From assembly GCF_017163755.1 (NCBI RefSeq), contig NZ_JAFIWC010000011.1:1-64000 (forward strand): 64,000 bases of DNA, given 5' to 3'. Of this stretch, positions 44,507 through 52,534 are shown piece after piece (positions within the stretch are counted from its first letter, which is position 1; the number at the start of each line of letters is the position of its first letter). The notes under the pieces are model-generated. The model worked only from the letters and a program-made list of their open reading frames with translations. It had not been told where the DNA came from and made no database searches. Both the position numbers and the translations under genes were made by a program. Source of the DNA: Xanthomonas sp. GTDB taxonomy: Bacteria > Pseudomonadota > Gammaproteobacteria > Xanthomonadales > Xanthomonadaceae.

Positions 44507-44847
44507 ATTGCATGCGTTGGCCATGCCTGCCGGTCGTTCCGGCGCTGCCCGACCGCCCGCTGCGCGCCGGGCGGCTCGGCCAGCGGACGCAGCTTGTCCA
44601 TCCTGTCGGCGCACGACCGCCACGCCCAGCGGCAGATATGCGCCGCGTGCCGCGGAAGGACTTCAACCCGGCCTTGCCGACCTGACGTCGTGCGAACCCG
44701 GCTCGCCGATGAATGTCGCCGTTGTACCGACGAGCGCGTCATCCGGCCATGGCTGTACGCAGGCGATGTCCCTTGAGACCCGCGCATGACCGCGCAACGT
44801 CCCGATGCGACAATGGCGCCCCCTCCCACGCAAGGCAACCGCTGCGC
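44507..44847. other. Intergenic region upstream of fbp
   Basis: These ~340 bp hold the fbp promoter but no gene, repeat or operator I can support. Short open frames here lack ribosome binding sites and protein-like composition. Confidence 0.4.
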
Positions 44848-45864
44848 ATGACGCGAACCTCGCTTACCCGTTTCCTGATCGAAGAGCAGCACGCCGGCCG
44901 CATCGGCCCGGAACTGCGCCAGCTCATCACGATCGTGTCCCGCGCGTGCAAGCGCATCTCCATCGCGGTCAGCAAGGGCGCGCTGGGCGGCGTGCTCGGC
45001 GACGCCGGCACCGGCAACGTGCAGGGCGAGGCGCAGAAGAAGCTGGACGTGCTCAGCAACGACATCCTGCTCGAAGCCAACGCCTGGGGCGGCCACCTGG
45101 CCGCGTGCGCGTCCGAGGAAATGGACCACAGCCAGCCGGTGCCCGACCAGTACCCCAGCGGCGACTTCCTGCTGCTGTTCGATCCGCTGGACGGCAGCTC
45201 CAACATCGACGTCAACGTCTCCGTCGGCACCATCTTCTCGGTGCTGCGCGCGCCGGCCGGCACGCAGAAGCCGGGCGACGAACACTTCCTGCAGCCGGGC
45301 ACCCGCCAGGTCGCCGCCGGCTACTGCATCTACGGCCCGAGCACGATGCTGGTGCTGACCCTGGGCCACGGCACCCACGCCTTCACCCTCGAGCGCGAGG
45401 AGGGCAGCTTCCTGCTGACCCAGGCCGACATGCGCATTCCCGAGGACACCGCCGAGTTCGCGATCAACATGTCCAACCAGCGCCACTGGGAAGCGCCGAT
45501 GCAGCGCTACGTGGCCGACCTGCTCGCCGGCAGCGAAGGCGCGCGCGGCAAGGACTTCAACATGCGCTGGATCGCCAGCATGGTCGCCGACGTGCACCGC
45601 ATCCTCACCCGCGGCGGCATCTTCATCTATCCGTGGGACAAGAAGGACCCGGGCAAGGCCGGCAAGCTGCGCCTGATGTACGAAGCCAACCCGATGGGCC
45701 TGCTGGTGGAACAGGCCGGCGGCGCCGCCAGCACCGGCCGCGAACGCATCCTCGACATCCAGCCCGACCAGCTGCACCAGCGCGTGCCGGTGTTCCTCGG
45801 CTCGAAGAACGAAGTGGCGCAGGCGGTGCGGTATCACGTGGACTACGACGAGGCGAACGGCTGA
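44848..45864 (+). CDS. fbp: Fructose-1,6-bisphosphatase class I
   Basis: This 338-aa enzyme removes the 1-phosphate of fructose-1,6-bisphosphate, the committed gluconeogenic step. The metal/substrate motif [13 protein letters not shown] begins at residue 111, with ACASEEMD (86-93) providing the metal-binding glutamates and a C-terminal [15 protein letters not shown]. Length matches the class I family. The start at 44848 gives the usual [10 protein letters not shown]-terminus. It is transcribed alone. Confidence 0.96.
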   Translation: MTRTSLTRFLIEEQHAGRIGPELRQLITIVSRACKRISIAVSKGALGGVLGDAGTGNVQGEAQKKLDVLSNDILLEANAWGGHLAACASEEMDHSQPVPDQYPSGDFLLLFDPLDGSSNIDVNVSVGTIFSVLRAPAGTQKPGDEHFLQPGTRQVAAGYCIYGPSTMLVLTLGHGTHAFTLEREEGSFLLTQADMRIPEDTAEFAINMSNQRHWEAPMQRYVADLLAGSEGARGKDFNMRWIASMVADVHRILTRGGIFIYPWDKKDPGKAGKLRLMYEANPMGLLVEQAGGAASTGRERILDIQPDQLHQRVPVFLGSKNEVAQAVRYHVDYDEANG

Positions 45865-46290
45865 GTTTCTGCACGCTTTTTCGACGAGCGAGCGTCTTCC
45901 GTGCACCCGCCTTCGGGCGGGTGTAATCGTTACACCTTAGGGTAAGCTTCTTCTCGAACGGGTTTGGCTTCTCAAGGTGCTTGTTGATTCAACTATCGAT
46001 GGGAATTGAAGAACCTGCGGTCGTCGGGAAGGATGGCGTTATGCCACGTTGGGCGGTCCATGGTAATTGGCTAATGTGGCAGCTCAAAAAGATGTGTACT
46101 TGCTCGGAAGCTTGCAATGGAACTGAACTCAACCGCTCTTCTCGCAGTGTACTGCTTAGCGGTTAACCTGGAATGCTCACGGCGGTAGTGCGGGTAAAAA
46201 TTTGTTGCGTGCTCCCTGGACGATATGCATTGACTGCGCGGCGAGTCAGGGCGCTGCGTGCGGGCGAGGAGCCGGCGGTGGATGCTGCAA
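45865..46290. other. Intergenic region before the cassette array
   Basis: A hairpin CACCCGCC-TTCG-GGCGGGTG at 45904-45923 follows fbp and may terminate it. From about 45930 the DNA becomes AT-richer, which fits imported cassette DNA. Short open frames such as 45981-46166 look non-coding. It may contain a decayed cassette upstream of the attC at 46295. Confidence 0.45.
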
Positions 46291-46294
46291 TGTT

Positions 46295-46352
46295 GCCTGA
46301 CAATTCATTCAAGCCGTACCCGCTTCGCGGCTCGGCTTAATTCAGACGTAGG
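46295..46352 (+). other. attC integron recombination site
   Basis: The order is GCCTGAC (R''), AATTCATTCAAGCCG (L''), a loop with CGCTTCGCGG, CGGCTTAATTCAGACG (L') and GTAGGC (R'). This is nearly the attC of aadA-type and xanthomonad cassettes (AATTCATTCAAGCCG ... CGGCTTAATTCAGGCGTTAGGC), with a single-base loss in R' and one change in R''. The next gene starts 8 bp after it, as in cassettes. Confidence 0.8.
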
Positions 46353-46359
46353 CCCATGA

Positions 46360-46701
46360 ATGGTCGCTTGGTTCGCTCTTCTAGCGGGATGCATTCTGCC
46401 TCTCATCATTCCTCTCTTCTTTGACAGGTCACGGGAGGAAAGAGGGCGACTTGCGGGCATGCTTTTCGGTGGATATGTGGCCCTCCATGGTGTAGTTGGC
46501 GCGGCCTTGATCATCTACCTCGCAATCGTTCATGGAACCGTTGGTATTGGCAGGCATGGGCCAAAAGCATGGTTCGCCTTCTCGGAAGAGCCTATTGCTG
46601 CAATGCTGGTCCTCCTCGTCACGCTCGCCTGCACCGGAGTATTCATGACCTTCGGCTGGTTCTTGTTCAAAGGCTCGCGAGATCGCAAACTCGAGCCCTA
46701 A
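46360..46701 (+). CDS. Integron-cassette membrane protein, 113 aa
   Basis: Three hydrophobic segments are visible (about 3-20 FALLAGCILPLIIPLFF, 35-55 YVALHGVVGAALIIYLA, 80-103 AMLVLLVTLACTGVFMTF), with short charged loops, so it is an inner-membrane protein. It begins 8 bp after an attC and its TAA stop lies inside the R'' core of the next attC, both typical of a gene cassette. Base composition is AT-richer than the chromosome. No family is recognised; cassettes often have weak promoters and this one has no obvious promoter of its own. Confidence 0.65.
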   Translation: MVAWFALLAGCILPLIIPLFFDRSREERGRLAGMLFGGYVALHGVVGAALIIYLAIVHGTVGIGRHGPKAWFAFSEEPIAAMLVLLVTLACTGVFMTFGWFLFKGSRDRKLEP

Positions 46702-46803
46702 TAGTTCTTCGAGCCGAATCCGTTCGAGAGTGGCTTGATTCAAGTGTTTGAGTACATGTCCTTCTTCCTGTGTCGTCTTCAACTTAACTCAGGATTAGAA
46801 GCC
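46696..46803 (+). other. Second attC-like site, ~108 bp
   Basis: The left half CCCTAATAGTTCTTCGAGCCG and GTGGCTTGATTCAAGTG resemble L''/L' arms, and the right end CTTAACTCAGGATTAGAAGCC matches the common attC ending TTAACTCAGGCGTTAGAAGCC. The stop codon of the preceding gene lies in the left core and the ATG of the next gene directly follows the right core. The site is decayed internally. Confidence 0.6.
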
Positions 46804-46804
46804 T

Positions 46805-47209
46805 ATGAAAGATCGCAAATCGCTTGAAGAGCTGACAAGGCAGTGGATCAGCCTATGGACATGTCCGGTGGACTGGGCGCTGTTCGAGGCACTGCACGCC
46901 GACGACTTTCAGGACTTGGCGGCGGCAGGACGACCTGCGACGAAGGCCGGTTTCGCGGCCGGCCTGAAGGCCATGACGGAAGCGTTCCCTGACCTCGAAA
47001 CGGTAGTGGACGACCTTGTGGTCGATGTTGAACGGCGGACGGTGGCGGTGCGGTGGACCAGCCGGGGTACCAACGCACGATCGTTCCTGGGCGTGGGCCC
47101 CACGGGTAAGCTGACCGAACTGCGTGGCATAGAGATCGTCGAGGTTCGCGATGGCAGGATCATTCGGCGCTGGGGCGAGTGGGACACGAGTGCTCACACC
47201 GGCACCTGA
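46805..47209 (+). CDS. SnoaL/NTF2-like protein, 134 aa (cassette gene)
   Basis: The fold of the SnoaL-like polyketide-cyclase family is recognisable from FEALHADDFQDLAAAGRPATKAGF, FPDLETVVDDLVVDVERRTVAVRW and LRGIEIVEVRDGRIIRRW. Members include ester cyclases, isomerases and many uncharacterised proteins; the pocket residues do not reveal a substrate. It begins two bases after an attC end, and its TGA stop lies in the R''-like core of the following half site. NTF2-like proteins are frequent integron cassette cargo. Confidence 0.75.
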   Translation: MKDRKSLEELTRQWISLWTCPVDWALFEALHADDFQDLAAAGRPATKAGFAAGLKAMTEAFPDLETVVDDLVVDVERRTVAVRWTSRGTNARSFLGVGPTGKLTELRGIEIVEVRDGRIIRRWGEWDTSAHTGT

Positions 47210-47225
47210 CGGTTCATTCGAGCCG
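47206..47225 (+). other. Half attC-like site
   Basis: CTGACGGTTCATTCGAGCCG resembles the left half of an attC (CTAACGGTTCATTCAAGCCG) and includes the TGA stop of the SnoaL-like gene. The right half is not recognisable. It would mark the end of the recognisable cassette array. Confidence 0.5.
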
Positions 47226-47288
47226 ATGCCGATGCGTGCGTGGTGTAGCTTAGGCAGCGGCCTCCGGACTTCAGTGGGATCGAGACAT

Positions 47289-47816
47289 ATGGACCGTTGC
47301 ATCCTGGCTATCGTCGTCCTGGGCTTCATGCTGGTGGCGGGCTCCATCTTTGCGCAGGACGCCGCAAAAGAGCCAGTCCCATCCCCGGCGTTGCCCGACG
47401 TCCCATTGCCACCTGAGCTGGACCGGGTGCTTCGCGACTACGAGCGCGCATGGCGCGCGGGCGATGCGGCGGCGCTCGCCGCGCTTTTTGCGGAGGATGG
47501 ATTCGTGCTGCAAAGCAATCGCCCCCCCGTCCGCGGCCGCCCGGCCATCCGGGCCGCCTATGCGGGCGAAGGGGGCGGTCCATTGCGGCTACGCGCACTC
47601 GCCTTTTCCAGCACGGACACGACCGGCTACATCATCGGTGCGTACGGCTACGGCAATACGCCCGGCGACGCGGGCAAGTTCACCCTTACTTTGCGTCGCA
47701 CTCCCGGCGGACCCTGGCTGATCTTTTCCGACATGGACAACTTGAACGCAGCGCCGAAGCAGAAGAGCGCAGCGCCCACGTCTTCGCCAGCCGGGTCCCC
47801 GGCGGCAACGCGCTGA
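47289..47816 (+). CDS. Exported SgcJ/EcaC-like (NTF2-fold) protein
   Basis: A signal peptide (LAIVVLGFMLVAGSIFAQ) precedes an NTF2-like domain: VLRDYERAWRAGDAAALAAL, FAEDGFVLQSNRPPVRGR, IRAAYAGEGGGP, then a beta-sheet ending WLIFSDMDNLN. This matches the DUF4440/SgcJ-EcaC group of probable calcium/calmodulin-kinase-association-like domains, whose bacterial role is unknown. The C-terminal 20 residues are disordered. The ATG at 47289 begins the signal peptide. It follows the SnoaL-like cassette gene, which has the same fold class. Confidence 0.75.
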   Translation: MDRCILAIVVLGFMLVAGSIFAQDAAKEPVPSPALPDVPLPPELDRVLRDYERAWRAGDAAALAALFAEDGFVLQSNRPPVRGRPAIRAAYAGEGGGPLRLRALAFSSTDTTGYIIGAYGYGNTPGDAGKFTLTLRRTPGGPWLIFSDMDNLNAAPKQKSAAPTSSPAGSPAATR

Positions 47817-48102
47817 TGCTGCAGCAAGGGACGTTCGTTCAAGCGATGGATTCGGGCCGAGCCCGCGACAGCGCGCGGCCCTGTGTTGCCACCGGTACTG
47901 CGCGTGGAAGACCCGGTTGCTTGCGCGTTCCGCCGCTGCCTGCCTGGCACTTCGTAGGTGGGTTCGCCACGTCGTTGCCACCTGTTTCGGTTTCTGCATG
48001 ATCGCGGCAGGGTGCCGGTCCGGTGCGCCACGGGATGGGCTGGGGCCTGACGACGTTCGAGCCGACGCCGCTTGGCGGTCCGGCGAAACCCGCCGCCAGC
48101 GC

Positions 48103-48420
48103 ATGGCATTTCGGCGACGTTCTTCGGAAAGCGGCGGGCTTCTTGCCGCACTGCTCGCGTTCTCCGCACCGGCCTGGGCGACGCGCCAATGCCCGCCCGA
48201 GTTCGGTCCGAAGGATCCGCTCGTCGACATGCTCGGCTGGCTGGTCGTCGCCGTGGGCATCGTGGTCGGCGTGCTGCTTTTCGCCTGGCTCGTCAGGCGA
48301 TCGCGGGGCATGCGCTGGGCGTTGCGTTGCGCCGTTGTCGTTCTCGGGGTTGCCGGCATGCTTGTGGTGTGGGTCGGTGGCCTGGCGCTGGCGTTCGCGT
48401 CCTTCTTCCTCCAGTGCTAG
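48103..48420 (+). CDS. Small membrane protein, 105 aa
   Basis: From the ATG at 48103 the product has a signal-like segment (GGLLAALLAFSAPAWA), a short extracytoplasmic stretch (RQCPPEFGPKDP), then two membrane helices (LVVAVGIVVGVLLFAWLV, AVVVLGVAGMLVVWVGGLAL). Open reading extends to 47917 but that part is not protein-like. It is one of three consecutive small membrane proteins without recognised families. Confidence 0.5.
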   Translation: MAFRRRSSESGGLLAALLAFSAPAWATRQCPPEFGPKDPLVDMLGWLVVAVGIVVGVLLFAWLVRRSRGMRWALRCAVVVLGVAGMLVVWVGGLALAFASFFLQC

Positions 48421-48493
48421 GACGTTGCCCTGGCGGGTGCTCCAATCCGGTTCCATCCATGACGAACCCTGACCGACAGCAAGCTTCCACCCA

Positions 48494-48808
48494 ATGCTCG
48501 AGCCACGCACCCTCAAGATCCTGATGGGCCTGTTGCTGGGCTACGGTCTGCTGGTCATTCCCTGCTTCCTCTGGCCACCTTACGCCGAGTCGCCAGCGGG
48601 ACTGCTCCTGGTCGTTCCTGGCCTGTCGATCTACGTGTTCGACCAGGCCGGCGTTCCCGGCCTGCTCGAGCACGAGGGCATGTGCGGCTGGGGCTGGTGC
48701 GCGCCATCCGTGCGCGGCTGGGTTTTTCTGGTCGTGTTCTGGCTGGCGCTCGCGTGGCTCGCGGCGTGTGGCATCGCCTCATTGGGCAACCGGTTCGCGG
48801 CGCGCTAA
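48494..48808 (+). CDS. Small membrane protein, 104 aa
   Basis: Hydrophobic segments are LLLGYGLLVIPCFLW (about 12-27), AGLLLVVPGLSIYVF (35-50) and VFLVVFWLALAWLAACGI (76-93), so three helices are likely. The loop between the second and third contains CGWGWC, a possible disulphide or metal pair. No ribosome binding site is obvious. The function is unknown. Confidence 0.55.
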   Translation: MLEPRTLKILMGLLLGYGLLVIPCFLWPPYAESPAGLLLVVPGLSIYVFDQAGVPGLLEHEGMCGWGWCAPSVRGWVFLVVFWLALAWLAACGIASLGNRFAAR

Positions 48809-48920
48809 GCTCGGTGCGTGGGCGACGCCGTTCGCGCCGATCGAACCGATGCCGCTCCGCATGCCGGCATGGTCCAAGCGTTGGTCCGTCCGAAGGAACC
48901 GAGGAGAAAAACGGAACGCT

Positions 48921-49193
48921 ATGAACCAGATGGTCTTTCTCATGTTCTTCTTCGCGACCGGGCCGATCGCGCTGATGCCGAGCGTCATTTCCCTGTTCAC
49001 CCGGCACAAGTCGCGCCGGTTGATCGTGGCGGTCAACCTGGCGCTGTGGGTCCTGATCTTCTTTGCCGCCAGGAGCTTCACCATCGGCACGTCCAGCAAG
49101 TTCCAGTTGCCGACGCTGCTGGCGTTGGCCGCCTGGCTGGTCCTGCTCGGCTACTCGGTGCGTGGCGGCGCGTCGTCCCCCGGAAAGCGCTAG
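48921..49193 (+). CDS. Small membrane protein resembling superinfection-immunity proteins
   Basis: The 90-aa product has helices at 3-25 (MVFLMFFFATGPIALMPSVI) and 35-50 (LIVAVNLALWVLIFFAA), then 65-80. The pattern PSVISLFTRHKSRRLIVAVNL resembles the T4 Imm-type superinfection immunity family (P-S-I...R-x-H-K/R...N-L), though shorter in conserved features; the resemblance is tentative. GGAG lies about 14 nt before the ATG at 48921. It directly precedes the GNAT-MazF fusion gene. Confidence 0.5.
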   Translation: MNQMVFLMFFFATGPIALMPSVISLFTRHKSRRLIVAVNLALWVLIFFAARSFTIGTSSKFQLPTLLALAAWLVLLGYSVRGGASSPGKR

Positions 49194-49235
49194 CCAAGCC
49201 GGCTCGGCTGGCGCCGCTGCGCAGGCATTGGACCC

Positions 49236-50063
49236 ATGAAGCATTCCATCCAGCCGCTGCAACCGAATGCGAGCGTGCAGGCGCTGCTGGAAGCGAACCG
49301 CCTGCCCGTTTCCGATCTCCAAGACGGTTCCGAGGTGGTGCTGTTCGGCTGCGTGTCGGGTGCGCAAACGCTCGGCGTGGTCGGATTGGAACTGTATGGG
49401 CCCGTCGCATTGCTGAGGTCGCTGGCCGTGGCCGACGCCACGCGCGGCAACGGACTCGGCGAGGCTCTGGTGGCGCATGCCGAGCGCCATGCCGCCGCTC
49501 AGGGCGTCCGTGCCGTCTACCTGCTCACCACCACGGCGTCGGCGTTCTTCGAGCGTCGCGGCTACCGTCCGCTGGCGCGCGACCAGGCGCCGGCCGCAAT
49601 CGCCGGCACCGCCCAGTTTTCCGGGCTGTGCCCTGCGTCGTCTGCGTTCATGGTCAAGTCGCCGCCGGGCGCCGCGGACGCCCAGCCGGAGACGCTGCCG
49701 AATCGGGGCGTCCGCCGCGGCGATATCTATTGGCTCGCCCCCGACGGACCGCATGGGTCGGTTCCGTCCATCCGGCATCCGCACGTCGTCGTCCAGGACG
49801 ACCTGTTCAATGCGTCGAGAGTGGCCACCATCGTGGTGTGCGGTATCACCTCCAACCTCACGCGCGCCTCCGAGCCCGGCACGGTGCTTCTCGACGCGGG
49901 AGAGGGTGGGCTCGCGCGACGTAGCGTCGTGCTGGCATCGCAGATTTGCTCGGTCGACAGAGCGCAGTTCGGCGACTGCGTCGGCACGCTCTCGCAGCGG
50001 CGGGTCGAGCAGATCCTGTCGAGCCTGCGGTTCCTGCAGCGCGCGTTCATCGCCGGTCGCTAG
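49236..50063 (+). CDS. GNAT acetyltransferase - MazF/PemK fusion, 275 aa
   Basis: Two domains share one uninterrupted frame. Residues 1-~140 are a GNAT acetyltransferase with acetyl-CoA motif SLAVADATRGNGLGEAL (62-78) and FFERRGYRPL (104-113), most like ArsN2-type enzymes. After a linker, residues 158-270 match MazF/PemK mRNA interferases: RRGDIYWLAPDGPHGS (160-175), RHPHVVVQDDLFN (180-192), ITSNLTRA (204-211) and RRSVVLASQICSVDRAQFG (228-246). The consensus R-P after the first loop is R-H-P here. No antitoxin gene is adjacent; the GNAT domain or another factor may restrain the toxin domain. It starts 43 bp after a small membrane protein. Domain calls are strong; joint function is unknown. 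Confidence 0.85.
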   Translation: MKHSIQPLQPNASVQALLEANRLPVSDLQDGSEVVLFGCVSGAQTLGVVGLELYGPVALLRSLAVADATRGNGLGEALVAHAERHAAAQGVRAVYLLTTTASAFFERRGYRPLARDQAPAAIAGTAQFSGLCPASSAFMVKSPPGAADAQPETLPNRGVRRGDIYWLAPDGPHGSVPSIRHPHVVVQDDLFNASRVATIVVCGITSNLTRASEPGTVLLDAGEGGLARRSVVLASQICSVDRAQFGDCVGTLSQRRVEQILSSLRFLQRAFIAGR

Positions 50064-50243
50064 CCGGCGTTTCACCGGCGGCCGCGCGTAGTGCGAGACC
50101 TGGAGCGCACCGGACGCGGCCGGCAGATGCGCAACGCCGGGTGGAGGATAGTGCGCGGATCGCCGCAGGCGCGTTGCCGAGCGCGGTTGTCCATGCCAGC
50201 CACAACGGCTGCGACTGCGCGGGATCGCTGGTAAGGTCGCGGC

Positions 50244-50945
50244 ATGCCCGATCACGATTTCATCGAAGTCTTCGACAACGCGCTCGCGCGCGAGGAGTGC
50301 GCGGCCATCGTGCGGCGCCTGCGCGGGAGCGAGCAGCTGCAGCCCGGTCAGGTCGGCAGCGGCGTGTTCCCCGAGCTCAAGCGCAGCCGCGACCTGCGCA
50401 TCAGCGGGCTGGACGCCTGGCGCGATGTGGAACAGCGCCTGCAGCAGGCGGTGTTCTCCGGCGTGCTCGGCTACCTGCGCAAGTATCCGCAGGCCTTGTT
50501 GTCGCCGCTGATGCTGCAGGTGCCCGGGCCCGACGGCCAGCCGCATCGGCTCGGCGCCGAGGATTTCTCGCTGCTCGACGACGCGGCGCTGTCCAACCTG
50601 GCGCGCACCTGCCTGCGCCCGGGCGCGATCAACCTGCAGTGGTACGACGCCGGCCAGGGCGGCTACCCGTACTGGCATTGCGAACTGTATCCGCGCGATC
50701 CCGGCGCCGAAACGCTGCACCGGCACCTGCTGTGGACGCTGTATCTCAACGACGACTTCGATGCCGGCGAGACCGAGTTCCTGTTCCAGCAGCGCAAGAT
50801 CGCCCCACTTGCCGGCAGCCTGCTGATCGCGCCGACCGCCTTCACCCACACCCACCGCGGCAACCGTCCACAGGGCGGCGACAAGTTCATCGCCACCAGC
50901 TGGGTGCTGTTCCAGACGGCGCAGCAGCTCTACGGCGCCGGCTGA
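50244..50945 (+). CDS. 2-oxoglutarate/Fe(II) oxygenase, prolyl-hydroxylase-like
   Basis: The 233-aa protein has the double-stranded beta-helix fold of prolyl 4-hydroxylase-like oxygenases. Probable iron ligands are H145 and E147 (YWHCELYPRD) and H204 (FTHTHRGNRP), with K214 in place of Arg as the 2-oxoglutarate-binding residue; LLWTLYLNDDFDAGETEF is typical of the fold. An E in the second position instead of D is unusual. There is no signal peptide. Its 3' end overlaps the convergent LysR gene by 16 bp. The substrate is unknown. Confidence 0.8.
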   Translation: MPDHDFIEVFDNALAREECAAIVRRLRGSEQLQPGQVGSGVFPELKRSRDLRISGLDAWRDVEQRLQQAVFSGVLGYLRKYPQALLSPLMLQVPGPDGQPHRLGAEDFSLLDDAALSNLARTCLRPGAINLQWYDAGQGGYPYWHCELYPRDPGAETLHRHLLWTLYLNDDFDAGETEFLFQQRKIAPLAGSLLIAPTAFTHTHRGNRPQGGDKFIATSWVLFQTAQQLYGAG

Positions 50946-51895
50946 GCGGACGCCCGGGTCAGTCGCGGCGCCGCGCGGCGCTGCCGCAGTGCTGCGACCA
51001 GGCCCTGCAGCAGCGCAGCCACGTGCTGTACGCCGACATCGCCATGGCGGCGCCGGTGCCAGGCCAGATGCAGGGGAAAGCCTTCCATCGGCAACGGTGG
51101 ATCGAATGCGACGAAGCGCCGGTCGCGCTGCGGCGGCAGGCACAGGCTGGGCAGCAGCGCAATCAGGTCCGATCGCTCCAGCATCGACACCGCCATCGTG
51201 AAGCTGGGCACCACCATCCCCACCCGACGCGCCCTGCCGATGCGCTGCAACGCCTCGTCCAGCGGCCCACGCGAGGCGCCGCGTGCCGAAACCAGCAAAT
51301 GCGGGTACGCCAACCATCGCTCCAGGTCGAAGCCGCGCGCGGCCGGATGCCCGCGCCGCATCAGTACCCGGTAACGCTCATCGAACAGGGGGACACGTTG
51401 GAAGTCCACGTCCGCCTGCGGCAGCACCGACAGCGCCAGGTCGATCTCGCCGGCGGCCAGCGCGTGCCACGCCGCATCGGCGCTGCGCCACGGGTGCAGG
51501 ACCAGGTCGATGCCCGGCGCGCTCGCCTGCAGCCGCTGCAGCAGCGGTGGTCCCAGCAAACCCGCCGGAGGATCCGCCATCGCAATGTGTACAGGTTGGC
51601 GCAGCGTGCGCAGGTCGGCCGACTGCGCAGGGCTGAGCAGGCGTCGGGCGCCGTCGAGCAGTTCGCGTAGCGGCCCGCGCAAGGCCTCGGCGCGCGGGGT
51701 CAGGCGCATGCCGCCGCGCGCGCGTTCCAGCAGCCGGTCGCCGAACAGCGCACGGCAGCGTTCCAGCGCATTGGACGCGGCCGGTTGCGACAGCCCCAGC
51801 CGTTGCGCCGCCCGCGATACATGCGCTTCGTCCAGCAGTGCGTCGAGCACCACCAGCAGGTTCATATCGACCGAGCGCATATTCCTCAGATCCAT
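50930..51895 (-). CDS. LysR-family transcriptional regulator
   Basis: The 321-aa regulator has an N-terminal winged helix (DMNLLVVLDALLDEAHVSRAAQRLGLSQPAASNALERCRAL; quoted in parts: AAQRLGLSQPAASNAL is the recognition region) and a two-lobed effector domain (VHIAMADPPAG, GEIDLALSVLP). It resembles the NodD/LinR-like branch. It is divergent from an oxidoreductase gene, with a dyad TCCAAC-N13-GTTGGA between them, so it probably controls that gene and itself. Starts at 51895 or 51880 are both possible. Confidence 0.9.
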   Translation of the reverse strand: MDLRNMRSVDMNLLVVLDALLDEAHVSRAAQRLGLSQPAASNALERCRALFGDRLLERARGGMRLTPRAEALRGPLRELLDGARRLLSPAQSADLRTLRQPVHIAMADPPAGLLGPPLLQRLQASAPGIDLVLHPWRSADAAWHALAAGEIDLALSVLPQADVDFQRVPLFDERYRVLMRRGHPAARGFDLERWLAYPHLLVSARGASRGPLDEALQRIGRARRVGMVVPSFTMAVSMLERSDLIALLPSLCLPPQRDRRFVAFDPPLPMEGFPLHLAWHRRRHGDVGVQHVAALLQGLVAALRQRRAAPRLTRASAQPAP

Positions 51896-51897
51896 GA

Positions 51898-51922
51898 TCC
51901 AACATAGCAAATATCCGTTGGA
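51898..51922. promoter_or_regulatory. Probable LysR operator
   Basis: TCCAAC (51898-51903) and GTTGGA (51917-51922) are perfect arms 13 bp apart, containing a T-N11-A type motif. The site lies between the divergent LysR and oxidoreductase starts, right at the regulator's start as expected for autoregulation. Confidence 0.5.
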
Positions 51923-51972
51923 CGGATGAGGGCGGGGCGGCCAGGCTTCCCTGGTCCGCCGAGGAGCGCTCC

Positions 51973-52527
51973 ATGAATACCTTGATCTTGTTGTTCCACC
52001 CCGATCTGTCCACCTCGCACGCCAACGCGGCAATGGCCCGGGCCGCTGTCGCGATATCCGGTTGCGCGGTGGTGGACATGTACGCTCGCCATCCCGATGG
52101 CCGCTTCGATCTGGACCACGAAGTGGCGCAGTTGCTGCGCGCCGATCGCGTCGTGCTGCAGTTTCCGGTGCAGTGGTACTCCACGCCGCCGCTACTCAAG
52201 GCGTGGCAGGACGAAGTGCTGACGCGCATGTTCTATATCCGCTACGAAGAAGAAGGCCGCCGGCTGCAGGGCACGCCGCTGCTGCTGGGCGTCACTGCCG
52301 GCAACACGCCGGAAGCCTATACGCCGAGCGGAATCAACCTGTTCCCCTTGCCGGAACTGCTGCGCCCGCTGCACGCCACCGCCCATCGCTGCGCACTGTC
52401 GTGGTCGGATCCGTTCATCGCCTACCGCGCGACGGACCTGGATGCCGCCGCCGCGCAGCGCATCGCCGACGACTACGCCGCGCACCTGCGCCGGTGGATC
52501 GGCGCTACTGCCTCCGGCACGGCCTGA
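51973..52527 (+). CDS. Flavodoxin-fold NAD(P)H oxidoreductase
   Basis: This 184-aa protein is of the KefF/YwrO/quinone-reductase family: LILLFHPDLSTSHAN (3-17) is the FMN-phosphate loop, and LQFPVQWYSTPPLLKAW together with LGVTAGNTPEAY complete the flavin site. Such enzymes reduce quinones by two electrons, and some regulate potassium efflux. GAGGAG before the ATG fixes the start. Divergent from a LysR regulator, it probably responds to quinones or electrophiles. Confidence 0.88.
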   Translation: MNTLILLFHPDLSTSHANAAMARAAVAISGCAVVDMYARHPDGRFDLDHEVAQLLRADRVVLQFPVQWYSTPPLLKAWQDEVLTRMFYIRYEEEGRRLQGTPLLLGVTAGNTPEAYTPSGINLFPLPELLRPLHATAHRCALSWSDPFIAYRATDLDAAAAQRIADDYAAHLRRWIGATASGTA

Positions 52528-52534
52528 CCGCAGT

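Noticed and set aside
45981-46166. 61-codon frame before the attC site
   Set aside because: No ribosome binding site and no protein-like composition; probably decayed cassette DNA.
46696-46803. Simple terminator between the two cassette genes
   Set aside because: The sequence has no T tract after a stem and matches both ends of an attC site; the stop and start codons sit exactly at the attC cores.
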